From the NCBI GenBank assembly GCA_938021205.1, contig CALIGI010000048.1, positions 1 to 63,789 of the forward strand: DNA of 63,789 nt, given 5' to 3'. Shown here in pieces: positions 46,704-56,084 of the stretch (its first letter is position 1; every line of letters begins with the position of its first letter). Source of the stretch: an uncultured Pseudanabaenaceae cyanobacterium. Its GTDB lineage: Bacteria > Cyanobacteriota > Cyanobacteriia > PCC-9006 > JAAUQQ01. Made by a program: the position numbers and the translations under genes. Below the pieces are notes generated by a model, which was not told the DNA's origin, ran no database searches, and saw only the letters and a program-made list of their open reading frames with translations.

Positions 46704-47052
46704 AGGCTGGGGTAAAGGGACTGACTCAAGAGAGAAGTAAGCAAGATTAGGGTTTAAAATTAACTTATTGTCTCTATGTATAGTAATCCCAACTAGATAT
46801 GTCTGGGAAACATGCGGAGATGGATGTTGGTAATACTAAAGTTTCTCAGAAGATAGCTCTAATGTTGCTCCAGAAAATGGAAGAATATTTTATTTTATAT
46901 AGCTTTCTGCTTCTGTCCGAAGAGATCCGATGGATCGAGAATTTTCTTTGGGAAGCTGTAGATTATGAGATTCTTTTCATCGGATTTATCTCCGAGATGT
47001 GATCGCTTATTTGAGCTCTTCTGAAATTCTTGTCTTTCAGGAATTGGAAAAA
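46704..47052. other. 350-bp AT-rich spacer before the 881-residue gene
   Basis: The spacer contains a 67-codon plus-strand frame with no family resemblance, which I do not count. The minus strand has a TATACA-type sequence about 80 bp before the gene start that could be a -10 box, but no -35 was found. A separate promoter for the last DUF11-type genes is likely from the length and AT content. Confidence 0.4.
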
Positions 47053-50000
47053 TTAATAACGAGGATTGAGGATGATTTCTTCATTGTGCTCAATTTGGGG
47101 TTGGATAGTTTCTGGCTGAGGTGTAGGTGCTGGGTTACTGAAGCTTGGGCTGCTTTCTAGAGTAGGCTCAATGGGAATGCTGTTGGCTCGAATGGGTTGA
47201 GCCAAGGGCTCTTGTTCGCCGAAGCCGTTGAAGAGTTCGTTGACTTTCACGGTGAGGCCGAAGTAGGGGCCGCTGTTGGATTGGTCGCCATCGAAGTCGC
47301 GATCGCTGACATTGCCAAACACATAGCCTGCCGACAGTCTCAAATCCGGCGTGACGTAGTAGCCACCCTCTACCACAAAGCCTGTCTCGCTATAGCCGCC
47401 GGTTTGGCCAATCCAGCGACCTTCGCCAAGAATGTCGAAGCTGTCGTGGAAGCGATAGGTGGCACGGAGCTGAGCTAGGCTGGTGGTGCCGCTGCCCACG
47501 AGGTCTCTGGCTAGATAGGACTCACTCTGGCGTAGCGCTAGTTTTCCATACAACTCCCAGCGCCAGTTGGGAGCATAGATCGCTTCGGTGGCGACGACAT
47601 GCTCGCTTGAGCCGGTGCCGCTGCCCAGGAGGGCGGTTTCAGGGATGAGATCGGGGTTGCGGCGATATTCATAGCGCAGTAAGGCATTGAATTTGTCTTC
47701 GTTGATATCGCGATAGGCCAGGCCTAGGCGCACTTCCGTGGTGGGTTCGAAGTTGCGCAGGCCCTGGTTGGCGACGGCGCTGCGGTTGTAGCGGACCAGG
47801 CCGCTGATGGAGGGAGAAAGCTTACCCGTTACGGCGGCGCTAATGTTGTCGCTGGTGCCACCGCTGCTGTTGCTATGTTCGTAGCGAGCGCTGGCCTTGA
47901 TGTCTTCGCTGCCGGTGTAGTCGAAGCCGACGCTGAAGCTATCGCCGCCGTTGATGCCGACGGTGCTGCTGTCGGAGCCGACGGAGACGGGCTGGCGGCT
48001 GCGATCGCCGCTCGCCGTGTTTCCAAAGGCATTGCCCACGACCCGCTCATAGGCAAAGTCCAGGTTGAGGCCATCGGTGACTTCCCAGCGTTGGCGAATG
48101 CCAATGGCCCCTTGACCCCGCATACCATCGAGACCGTTGATGAGGCCATAGCGTCCGGTAACCGTGGTTTCCAGACTTTCGGTTTGGAAGAGGTCGTATT
48201 CACCGGTGATATCTACGGTGGTAAAGCTCTGCCCACTGAATTGACCTCGGGTAAACCAATGCTGGTTGACGCCCAGCTCGATGCCAGGGATGAGTTGGTA
48301 AGCCAACCCTAGCTGAGTGCGATCTGAATAGACGGCATCGCTATTGTTGGAGAGGGTGAACTCATGGAGGGCACTAAACCGCAAACGGTTGTTGAGGGGC
48401 ATGTCGAATCGACTGCGCAGTTGGGAGGAACTGCGATCTCGCTCTGGATTGAGCTGGTCCTTGCGATCGCGGAACACCAGGTCTGTGCTCAGGTTAGCCT
48501 GACCGATGCGCTGCTGAACCCCGGCGGTCACGGTGGTGAGACTGTTGTCCACGGGCTGGCCGGGGAGGGCCTCATTGGTGGCGTTGATTAGGTCACCCAC
48601 GGTGGTAATCGCTCGGGGAGCTACGCCCTTGTTTTTCTCATGGTCGTAACCGACTCGGAGGCTGGTTGTGGGGCCAATGTTGGCGTTGATCTCTGCACCG
48701 TAGCGGGTTTGGCCAGGTACAAAGCTAACGGTGGCGTTGTTGGAAAAGCCGGTGTCAGCATTGCGGATATAAGCGCGTGCTGTGACGTTGTTGAGGATTT
48801 GGCCATCCACTTCGACTCGGTAGGCGCTACCCGAGATGTTGCCCAGGACGAGAGAATCGTTTTCGGCATAGGCATATTCTGCGACGAGGCGACCCTGGCT
48901 ACCTAAGGAGACATAGGCATCGGCTCCGTAGAGGCTAAAGTCTCGACTGCCCTTGTCTTCCCGAATTGCGGTGGCTCCGAGCCAGCTTTCGGTCTGGAGG
49001 CTACGATCAAAATGATAACGACCTCGCAGAGCATAGATGCTGGCATTTTTGCCACTGTCAAACTGGTAGTTGCCGACGATGCGCCGTATCAGGATGCGGC
49101 CATCTGGGGTGGTGCTGGTGCGTAATTGGGCTTCGCTGAACTGGATAGCTCCGCGATCATAGTCGATGTCATAGTCGCGACCTCGCACTAGCTGGGTTCG
49201 TTCGATGACGGTGCCAGGACGCTCTAATTCCTCCAGTTCGATATACACCGATTCGCTCCCGGGCAGGAGCAATCGCTGGCTAAAGAAGTAGAAGCCAGAC
49301 GTACCATCGGGGGCAATGATGTCCCGCTGGAAGCCTTCAACATTGTTGCCATAGAAGCCGGTGAGCTGGAGGTTGCCCAGGCCATAGTTGAGCTTTGCTC
49401 CGTGGAGCTGGCGGCTGGTGGCGCTGAATTCCTGGGAGGCTGTGGCAAATTCTGGAGTACCGTAGTCGCCCCACATGACAAAGTCGGGAGCTGCGCCGGG
49501 TGTTTTGGCGCTGCGCTCGATGCGTACAAAGAAATGGTCGATGGAGGGGGTTAGGTTGTAACGACTGGAGCTGTCACCGTGGATGGGGTAGAGATAGTCG
49601 CTGAATTGATCTTCGGCTTCGTAAAGATTTTCGCCGCGCTCGTCTTCGTTGAGGGGGCGATCGCTGTTATAAGCACCGGTAAAGAGCCATTTGCCGAGGC
49701 TGCCAGTGGCGAAGATTTGCCCCTTGGCATCAATGCCAAAGTCGTCGTTGGCCAGGTCGAATTCCTCGAAGCGATCGTAGAAGTCCAGGCCTTCTTTGCC
49801 CAGGCGTAGGTCGAAGATACCGCTGACAATACTGGGGCGATCGTCAGTATCGATTTGAAGCTGGGTATAGGCTTCTTGGCCCCCGCTGTCGGCGCGGATG
49901 CGCAGCAGGCCTGCTTCTAGGGGAGCTCTGAGTTGTGCCGTAAACTCACCTTCTTTGGCTTGGACTTGGAAGCCAGGCTGGCTGGTGGAATGGTCCTCGC

Positions 50001-51042
50001 CGACAAATGCTCCTTTGCTGGTATGGAGAGTGACGATGGCGCTGTAGTTGGAGCGGTTGCCGCTTTCATCCAGTAGCTGACCATTGACGGTGGCAAGGCT
50101 GCGACCATCCGCAGGAATGCTGGCTTCTAGGGTGTCGATTGCAAGCGAGGATGCCACACCGCGTACGACAACGGTGTTGCTGACTCGCTGAGTTTCGCCA
50201 TTGACTAAGCCCTCGGCGGTGATGGTATTGGGTCCGGCTTTAAGGGAGACGCCATACCAGGTTTTTGTGACGAGGTTTTGGGCTTCGTCCACGCTGGTTC
50301 GCCCTACGGAGTCTTCGCCCACGGCCTGACCGTTGATCTGGAGGGTGACTTGACTGTGGGGAGGGAAACGCAGCACCACTGTGGCAGCAGGGACATCGAG
50401 AAGGCTGTCCGGGGTGGGTGAGATGATTTCTAGATTGCGAGAGGATGCTGCTGGACGAGCGGCGTTGGCCTCAATATTGCTTCTGACATTGCTACCAATA
50501 TTGGCTTCAACTCGATTACTTTTTCCGGCAGGGGAAGCGGATCTTGAAGTAGTCGTGGCAGCGTTGGGCTCAACAAGGGGAAGTCGAGGTTCGGTTTGAA
50601 ATGATGAGAATACCCATTCCTTCTCGGCGGTTTCCCCGGCTTCCGTCGGTGAGAGGTGGCGATCGCGGGAGCCTAGATTTTCGGCAGCTACTGGGGCGTA
50701 GTGGCTGGGAGCTGGGGCAACTTGCCCTGAAGTTGCTTGCCCTGAAGGGTGCGTGACGCTCTGCCAGGCTCGGGGGGCAGGGCTAGAGGCGCGATCGCCC
50801 CCATTGCTCCTTCGGCTCCGAGGCACAGAGGCACTGTTGTCTAGAGCTGGGGAGGCGCGCCGAGCGGATGAGCGACTGCGACCCATATCCTCTCCGGGGA
50901 TACGACCGAGTTGAGCCCAGGCGCTGCTGGGCAGCAAAGCTTGACCCGCCAGAAAGCTGACCAGGCTGAGGCTGAGCCAGGGGAGACTTCGACGGCTGAG
51001 CGATGAGATGTTTCCCTGTAGATGCAACTGAGGATGAGGCAT
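47053..51042 (-). CDS. Predicted outer-membrane beta-barrel with Ig-like periplasmic or surface domains
   Basis: The 1329-residue protein starts at ATG 51042 inside a TAATG overlap with the upstream gene. A signal peptide with AWA-Q cleavage lies at residues 1-43. A Ser/Arg/Pro-rich, poorly conserved stretch (about 45-195) is followed by beta-sandwich-like domains: LEIISPTPDSLLDVPAATVV, then PNTITAEGLVNGETQRVSNT, and an invasin-like (Big_1-type) segment SIPADGRSLATVNGQLLDES. From about residue 410 to 1265 the sequence alternates in strands separated by short turns (SAYRVEVDGQIL, RYGAEINANIG, TSLRVGYDHEKN), rich in Tyr, Asn, Asp and Gly. This looks like a large beta-barrel. A Pro/Glu-rich tail of about 60 residues ends the chain. 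No TonB box was seen. Role: probably a surface scaffold or export channel for the DUF11-type proteins (inference). Confidence 0.82.
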   Translation of the reverse strand: MPHPQLHLQGNISSLSRRSLPWLSLSLVSFLAGQALLPSSAWAQLGRIPGEDMGRSRSSARRASPALDNSASVPRSRRSNGGDRASSPAPRAWQSVTHPSGQATSGQVAPAPSHYAPVAAENLGSRDRHLSPTEAGETAEKEWVFSSFQTEPRLPLVEPNAATTTSRSASPAGKSNRVEANIGSNVRSNIEANAARPAASSRNLEIISPTPDSLLDVPAATVVLRFPPHSQVTLQINGQAVGEDSVGRTSVDEAQNLVTKTWYGVSLKAGPNTITAEGLVNGETQRVSNTVVVRGVASSLAIDTLEASIPADGRSLATVNGQLLDESGNRSNYSAIVTLHTSKGAFVGEDHSTSQPGFQVQAKEGEFTAQLRAPLEAGLLRIRADSGGQEAYTQLQIDTDDRPSIVSGIFDLRLGKEGLDFYDRFEEFDLANDDFGIDAKGQIFATGSLGKWLFTGAYNSDRPLNEDERGENLYEAEDQFSDYLYPIHGDSSSRYNLTPSIDHFFVRIERSAKTPGAAPDFVMWGDYGTPEFATASQEFSATSRQLHGAKLNYGLGNLQLTGFYGNNVEGFQRDIIAPDGTSGFYFFSQRLLLPGSESVYIELEELERPGTVIERTQLVRGRDYDIDYDRGAIQFSEAQLRTSTTPDGRILIRRIVGNYQFDSGKNASIYALRGRYHFDRSLQTESWLGATAIREDKGSRDFSLYGADAYVSLGSQGRLVAEYAYAENDSLVLGNISGSAYRVEVDGQILNNVTARAYIRNADTGFSNNATVSFVPGQTRYGAEINANIGPTTSLRVGYDHEKNKGVAPRAITTVGDLINATNEALPGQPVDNSLTTVTAGVQQRIGQANLSTDLVFRDRKDQLNPERDRSSSQLRSRFDMPLNNRLRFSALHEFTLSNNSDAVYSDRTQLGLAYQLIPGIELGVNQHWFTRGQFSGQSFTTVDITGEYDLFQTESLETTVTGRYGLINGLDGMRGQGAIGIRQRWEVTDGLNLDFAYERVVGNAFGNTASGDRSRQPVSVGSDSSTVGINGGDSFSVGFDYTGSEDIKASARYEHSNSSGGTSDNISAAVTGKLSPSISGLVRYNRSAVANQGLRNFEPTTEVRLGLAYRDINEDKFNALLRYEYRRNPDLIPETALLGSGTGSSEHVVATEAIYAPNWRWELYGKLALRQSESYLARDLVGSGTTSLAQLRATYRFHDSFDILGEGRWIGQTGGYSETGFVVEGGYYVTPDLRLSAGYVFGNVSDRDFDGDQSNSGPYFGLTVKVNELFNGFGEQEPLAQPIRANSIPIEPTLESSPSFSNPAPTPQPETIQPQIEHNEEIILNPRY

Positions 51043-52730
51043 TACTGAACCTCCTGGGTGCGAAGTAGTGCGTTATCTGCCGAGTCGTCTGTGGGGCGAC
51101 TTCTGCCCTGGGGAGGCTGAACCAAGTTGTCCAACGAATGGCTGCGCCCCATGCCTGTGCTGACCGGAGTGACTGCGAAATTCATCCGGGCCAGGCCACT
51201 GGGCTCTAGCCTTACCAGGCGGGAGTCGCTGTTGAACTCGCGGCGGTAGTGATTGGGCGCGAAGTCGTAGCCGGGAACGCTGGACAGATCCAGGACCCCG
51301 CTGTGATAGCCGGGCTGGACGTTGGCGACGGAGAAGAGACCAGCCTCATCGGTGACGATGCGGTTGCCGTCCTGGAGGAAGATCACGGCGTTGGCTAGGC
51401 CGGGTTCATCCCGCTGTTGCTCGCCGTCGAAGTTTTTGTCATGGAAGACGCGACCAATGAGTACGCCATAGTTCGTGAGAATACCGGGGCGGATTTGGAG
51501 GTTGTGAATGGCGGGGCCATCTTTGAGCGGGAGGTCGTTGTCGGTGCGCCTGCCATCGACGATGGCGCTGTTGCGACCGGAGCCCCGCAGTGCATCAGGG
51601 GTCACCTGGGCGGCGTAAATCACATTCAGGATTTCCTGGGGAGGCAAGCTGGCCAAGGTGGTGAGGGTAGCGAGGCGGCCATTATCGCTGGTTGTAATTA
51701 CAATTTCTTGGTCACCGATCATGGCGCGAACGGTGCGATTGAGTAGTTTTAGACCTCGGGGGAGGCGATCGCTAAAACTCAATCCATCAATGGCTACGTC
51801 GGACTGGTTCCGCACGGCCAAGCGATACAGCACCACATCCCCAGGACTGGCCGTAGCTCGATCCGCTGTCTTGGAAATGGAGATTTGGTTCGGTTCGCAC
51901 AGCACGGTTTCGAGCTGGAGCGAGAGCAAATTCAAGCCGATTTGCTCCGCATTGGGCACCAGCACCACACTCTGGCTCACTTGGGTGCCTCCATCGGCGC
52001 TAATGGGTTGCCCATCCAGGGAGGTCGCGCGGTAACTCAGGAGGTTGCTGGCACCACTGTCTGTGATTTCTAACCTGATGCGTCGCTCCAGGAAATTGCC
52101 ATTGTCCGGGGGGCTAATTAAGAGGATGTAAGTGCGCCCTACATTCGTCTGCCCCAGGTTGGGGTCAAACAGGAAGTTGTAGCGACCTTCGCTGCTGTTG
52201 CTCAGTTGAAAGGGATTGCGGTTGGTGCTGTTGGGAGCCAAACCGCCAAAAATGCCGTTGTTGGCAATGTCGGGCAGCTCGGTTGTCGTCAAGCTCAGCA
52301 AGCTGCCCAGCTCGGTTCCAGTGGGGTCACTGGGATCGGGCTCATAGAGAGCCACGGAGAAGCCGCTGTAATCGCTTAAGGGTTGCCCGCCGCAGCCCAG
52401 GATGCGTCCTAGGGGATCAATCAGTGGATCGGGAGATAGCTCAAGGGTGTTTGTTGTACCGCTGTAGGTTTCTCCCTGGGCGGGGTCCGAATAGCGGTAT
52501 TGGGCTTCATTGGTGAATTTTAGGGGGCCTCTGCTGTTGCCCGATGGCCCCGATGGTATGGACTGTGCCCAAGCTGGGCTGGGCTGAACGAGAACTGGTG
52601 CGGTGATGGCGCTGGCAATGCAGCACCACAGGAAGCCTTGGCCCCATGCCTGATGGCTACGCTGACGTTTGGCCTTGCCCTGCTGTGGACGGAGACCGGA
52701 GGGTAGAAATGGAGGGAAAGCAGTTTTCAC
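51042..52730 (-). CDS. Secreted DUF11 + SdrD-B-like domain protein
   Basis: The 562-residue protein has a long basic leader and a signal peptide ending near residue 55 (SPAWA-Q). The N-terminal 260 residues are beta-rich, Asn/Asp/Pro-rich. A DUF11 domain follows (about 285-400: ISISKTADRATASPGDVVLY, then IDGLSFSDRLPRGLKLLN). Then comes an SdrD-B-like, Cna-B-type domain (about 420-525: GVLIGRVFHDKNFDGEQQRD, GLFSVANVQPGYHSG). The protein ends with a Ser/Arg-rich tail. The SdrD-B fold is typical of stalks and linkers in surface proteins. Its stop overlaps the barrel gene's ATG by one base (TAATG), so the two are probably made in fixed ratio and may act as a pair. Confidence 0.85.
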   Translation of the reverse strand: MKTAFPPFLPSGLRPQQGKAKRQRSHQAWGQGFLWCCIASAITAPVLVQPSPAWAQSIPSGPSGNSRGPLKFTNEAQYRYSDPAQGETYSGTTNTLELSPDPLIDPLGRILGCGGQPLSDYSGFSVALYEPDPSDPTGTELGSLLSLTTTELPDIANNGIFGGLAPNSTNRNPFQLSNSSEGRYNFLFDPNLGQTNVGRTYILLISPPDNGNFLERRIRLEITDSGASNLLSYRATSLDGQPISADGGTQVSQSVVLVPNAEQIGLNLLSLQLETVLCEPNQISISKTADRATASPGDVVLYRLAVRNQSDVAIDGLSFSDRLPRGLKLLNRTVRAMIGDQEIVITTSDNGRLATLTTLASLPPQEILNVIYAAQVTPDALRGSGRNSAIVDGRRTDNDLPLKDGPAIHNLQIRPGILTNYGVLIGRVFHDKNFDGEQQRDEPGLANAVIFLQDGNRIVTDEAGLFSVANVQPGYHSGVLDLSSVPGYDFAPNHYRREFNSDSRLVRLEPSGLARMNFAVTPVSTGMGRSHSLDNLVQPPQGRSRPTDDSADNALLRTQEVQ

Positions 52731-52806
52731 AGCGTACTTCTGTCCGGAGTGATGGGCAGGGAGGCGGCAGGATTAGGGCAAGGTTGACAAAGCGGAGGGG
52801 AGAGTC

Positions 52807-52848
52807 CCAGTAATGGGAAGGGAGCGATCGCTCCCTTCCCATTACTGG
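52807..52848. repeat. Perfect 42-bp palindrome with a HIP1 core
   Basis: The sequence beginning CCAGTAATGGGAAGGG and ending CCCTTCCCATTACTGG is an exact reverse complement of itself over 42 bp with no central spacer. The middle eight bases are GCGATCGC. It lies in the 142-bp gap between the 186- and 562-residue genes, 25 bp after the former's stop and 76 bp before the latter's start. No T-run follows on either side. As RNA it would form a 20-bp stem with a minimal loop. Confidence 0.9.
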
Positions 52849-52872
52849 AGCAAGATGAGCTCAGCTAGTTGG

Positions 52873-53433
52873 CTAGCGAACTCTGACCTCGTAGGAGGCG
52901 ACAATATTGCGCTGGGGGGGGAGGTCGCCCTGGGCTTCCCAGCGTAAGTGGGTATATAGCTCCGCTGGGGCTGGTGTTTCTATGAGGTTGCCATCGGCTT
53001 GCTTGACCTGGATCATGGGCCGAACGCTGAAGTGCTTGCCGCCGTCGATGCTGTAGCTCAGTAGGAGGCCTGCGTTACTGGCAGCAGAGTTGGGCACGTA
53101 GCTCATTTGGGCCGGGACGGGTTGGTTGAGCACTAAGTTACGAGCCGCTGCATCGCCAATATTGCGACTCGTAATGCTGTAGCGCAGGACGTCGCCGGGC
53201 TGGACGACGGCCTGACTGCCTAGGTCCTTCCAGACCACTTTCGTCTGGCCGATCTGGTCGTGCTCAACCTCTTTCTTGTAGGCCGCGAGGTTGAGTTTGA
53301 CCTCGGGTTGGGTCAGCTTCTTGACCAGGTTGGATCCGGCTTTGAGGAAGTTGGCTTGGGCCGGTGTGTTGTGGAGAAGGGGAACTGCGGTGAAGGCGGC
53401 GATCGCGCTCAATCCGATGAGTAGACGTTTCAT
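52873..53433 (-). CDS. Small secreted DUF11-like protein
   Basis: The 186-residue protein has a clear signal peptide (MKRLLIGLSAIAAFTAVPLL...PAQA, cleavage near residue 27). A short basic stretch and one DUF11-type domain follow: VVQPGDVLRYSITSRNIGD, ARNLVLNQPVPAQMSYVPNS and the final strand IVASYEVRVR. This single-domain protein is the smallest of the locus and could be a soluble partner or a filler subunit of a larger assembly. It lies between the 847- and 562-residue genes, in an operon-like run. Confidence 0.85.
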   Translation of the reverse strand: MKRLLIGLSAIAAFTAVPLLHNTPAQANFLKAGSNLVKKLTQPEVKLNLAAYKKEVEHDQIGQTKVVWKDLGSQAVVQPGDVLRYSITSRNIGDAAARNLVLNQPVPAQMSYVPNSAASNAGLLLSYSIDGGKHFSVRPMIQVKQADGNLIETPAPAELYTHLRWEAQGDLPPQRNIVASYEVRVR

Positions 53434-53540
53434 AACTGACTCCTAGGGGGGGATCGAAAAAGCGTGAGAGGAACGGGAAAAAACAGTTAGAGCGGCGATC
53501 AACCTCGCCGAGCATTTCAGGAGCAATGCAGCTCAGCAGA

Positions 53541-56084
53541 TTAGTTCAGCTGACGCTGGAACGAGAACTCCCCGGAATTCTGGGGAGCCAGGGGGCCTGC
53601 GATCGTATCCACGTACTCGGTCACATCCGTGGCGGCTGTGGTGCCGTTTTGGTCGCCACTGGGGCTGAAGGTGATGGTGCCGCTTTGGGTATCCCCGGCA
53701 GAGCCGGTCACATTGCTGGTATCGATCACCGTATTGGCATCGTTGTCCAAAGCCCAGTTGTTGTTGCCACTGGTGCCATCCTCGGTGATGACAATGTTGG
53801 CTGCTTCGAGAATCACGTTGTCTACACCGGCCTGGGGCTCGGTGATGTTTCGATAGGTGATGCGGTACTCGATGATGTTGCCTGGGGCGGGAAATTTTCC
53901 AGCAGTGCTAAAGGTCTCTTCACCGGCCAGTACAGCGGGGCCGCTACCCTGGAGAATGCGAGACTCCTTCACCAATCGGAGGTAGCCGGTGTAGATGCGA
54001 TCTATGGTTAGATTAGTTGCCTCTGCACCTGGGCTACCGTCGGTGTTAATGCTGGCGAGGATCGCTACCGGGAAGCCGCCAATGGCAGGAGCATTAGGGT
54101 CGGTGGGATCTGCGCCTGCTCCATCGGTGGAGAGGGGGGTGCCGTTGGGTAAGTTCACCTCAACGCCGTAATGGACCACTCCACCGGAAATAACGTTGGC
54201 TATGGTAATGATGGGCGCTGATGTGGTGAAGTTGCTCCCGTTCCAGGTGTAAGCGGCGGAGTTGCTCCCTTCGGTGATAGTCACGATGGTGTCAATGGGT
54301 AGGTCCGTTGGGTTGTTGGGAGGCTGGGGCTCAAGGGTTATATCGCCCGTCTGGCTACCGCTGTTTTCCACGGTGTTGGTGAAGCCCACGGGGGCGGGGT
54401 CGAGGCTGCTCCCCGGTGTGGTGCCAGGGGGGATGAGGGCCGAACGGTTGGTGAAGTCTGTTTCGTCGGTGCCATCGGGGCCCGTGGCCTGGGGGGCATT
54501 GGCGGGACCGTTGCTAATCTCTGCATTGGCGGGCGGTGCAATGATGTAAATATTCGCTTCCCCCCCTTCACTAGGTGTAGCAGCATCACCTGTGTTGTTG
54601 TTGCTGGCATCAATGCCGGTTTCAGGGGTATCGGGATTGTCAATGAAGCCGTCATCAATCTCGTCGGGGTCGAGGCTGCTGCCCGGATCAGGTAAGCCAT
54701 CGCCATTGGAATCGGTGGTGCCAGGAGGGAGGGCACTGACACTGGTGTTATCGCCAAAGTTGCTCGGGCTTTGGTCGCCGGATTCATCATAGACCGGAGC
54801 ACCACTGGGGCTGGCACCAAAGGCCTGGGCAATGTTGGCTACGGTGAGGGAGTTGCCAGTGAAGCTGGGCTCAACCTCCAGGGTGATGCTGAATCCGCTG
54901 ATGACTTCGCCAATGGCGATCGCGCCTCGCGTTGTGGTGTCATAGACAAAACCCACGCGGGTCACGGTACTCAGGTCCGTCGGTGCGATCTCGGTCCAGG
55001 CAGCGGCATTGGCATTCACCGTGATTACATCGGTGGTGTAAACCGGAGTCCAGCCTGTGGGTGCTGTCCCTAGGGGAGCCAAGTTAGTGCCCGTGGGAAT
55101 CGCATCGGAGACCAGAACATAGTTGTTCGTGGGAGCCGTGATCACTGTGCCCGCAGCTAGGTCGAGGGCAGACCCTACGAGGGGGGCTGGGGTAATGGTC
55201 AGTTCCGTTGGGTCAGTATTTTCAACCCGCAGGCTGAGGTCATAGGTGAGGCTGTCATCGCTCAGGTCAGCTGGGGTACTGCCATCGTTGTAGCCACTGC
55301 GGACCTTCAGCAGGGTGGCTAGGGTATAGCTCTTAAGGCTAGTGCCCACGGTAATGGCTTGGGAGGCGCTGGCCTCACGGGTGCCATTGATAGGGGCACC
55401 ATCAATTTCAGTGGGGGTGCTGTTATCTAGGCCATCTACGGTGTGGACATCACCAGCGCTAGGGTCGCGGAGTTGATTCTGGGCATCTGCGTCGGTGTTA
55501 CCCAGCTTGACGTTGATGGTCTGACCAGGCTGAGCCGAGGTCGTTACAGTGACTGGGACGCGCACCAATACGGACTCACCGGGGGCTTTGGGAGGGGTGA
55601 AGACCTGGGCGTCGTTGTTGCTGATGGGAGTCCAGATTGTGCCGCCATCTTCGCTAATTTCCAGCTCTCCAACGACACTGGCAGGACCGCTTACGGTCGC
55701 CAGGTTGGGAATGCGGAAGGTGGTGGGGTCGTTGCCGACATTGGTGATGGTGTAGCTGACATAAATCTCATCCCCAGCGGTAACCTGGCTGTCGCTGTCA
55801 ATATCGCCATTGGGCTGGAAGTCATTGCCCGAGGAGGTGACCGTAATGCCGGCAATCTCGGCGACCGTCACCGTCACGGTGTTTGAGGTGGTGTTGATGG
55901 GGGTGTTGGGATTATTTGGGTCCGCGTAGGTCGCCGTGGCGGTGTTGCTAATGGTTTCGCCCGCCTGGGTGCCATCGGCCAGTACAGGCAACACACCTTG
56001 AACTAGGCCGCTTGTGGCTAGGCCGAGAATGATGAGATATTTGAGATAGCTCAAAGGGCTTAGTTTGCAGTGGGTAGATGCCAT
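53541..56084 (-). CDS. Secreted DUF11-type repeat protein, 847 residues (first gene of the cluster)
   Basis: A signal peptide (LSYLKYLIILGLATSGLVQ, ending near VLA at 36) opens the protein. The mature part starts with the T/N/V-rich GTQAGETISNTATATYADPN, then shows beta-sandwich repeats of about 90-140 residues with segments such as DEIYVSYTITNVGNDPTTFR, GNIIEYRITYRNITEP and LSLRVENTDPTELTITPAPL. A region near 450-520 is very Asp/Asn/Gly/Pro-rich (DSNGDGLPDPGSSLD), resembling thrombospondin-type-3 calcium-binding repeats. It ends with GEFSFQRQLN. It starts the run of four closely spaced genes (107 bp and 142 bp gaps, then an overlap). A surface or matrix role is inferred. Confidence 0.85.
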   Translation of the reverse strand: MASTHCKLSPLSYLKYLIILGLATSGLVQGVLPVLADGTQAGETISNTATATYADPNNPNTPINTTSNTVTVTVAEIAGITVTSSGNDFQPNGDIDSDSQVTAGDEIYVSYTITNVGNDPTTFRIPNLATVSGPASVVGELEISEDGGTIWTPISNNDAQVFTPPKAPGESVLVRVPVTVTTSAQPGQTINVKLGNTDADAQNQLRDPSAGDVHTVDGLDNSTPTEIDGAPINGTREASASQAITVGTSLKSYTLATLLKVRSGYNDGSTPADLSDDSLTYDLSLRVENTDPTELTITPAPLVGSALDLAAGTVITAPTNNYVLVSDAIPTGTNLAPLGTAPTGWTPVYTTDVITVNANAAAWTEIAPTDLSTVTRVGFVYDTTTRGAIAIGEVISGFSITLEVEPSFTGNSLTVANIAQAFGASPSGAPVYDESGDQSPSNFGDNTSVSALPPGTTDSNGDGLPDPGSSLDPDEIDDGFIDNPDTPETGIDASNNNTGDAATPSEGGEANIYIIAPPANAEISNGPANAPQATGPDGTDETDFTNRSALIPPGTTPGSSLDPAPVGFTNTVENSGSQTGDITLEPQPPNNPTDLPIDTIVTITEGSNSAAYTWNGSNFTTSAPIITIANVISGGVVHYGVEVNLPNGTPLSTDGAGADPTDPNAPAIGGFPVAILASINTDGSPGAEATNLTIDRIYTGYLRLVKESRILQGSGPAVLAGEETFSTAGKFPAPGNIIEYRITYRNITEPQAGVDNVILEAANIVITEDGTSGNNNWALDNDANTVIDTSNVTGSAGDTQSGTITFSPSGDQNGTTAATDVTEYVDTIAGPLAPQNSGEFSFQRQLN

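Noticed and set aside
46799..47002. 67-codon plus-strand frame in the spacer of the DUF11 cluster
   Set aside because: No ribosome site and no resemblance; it lies on the strand opposite to the cluster in AT-rich DNA.
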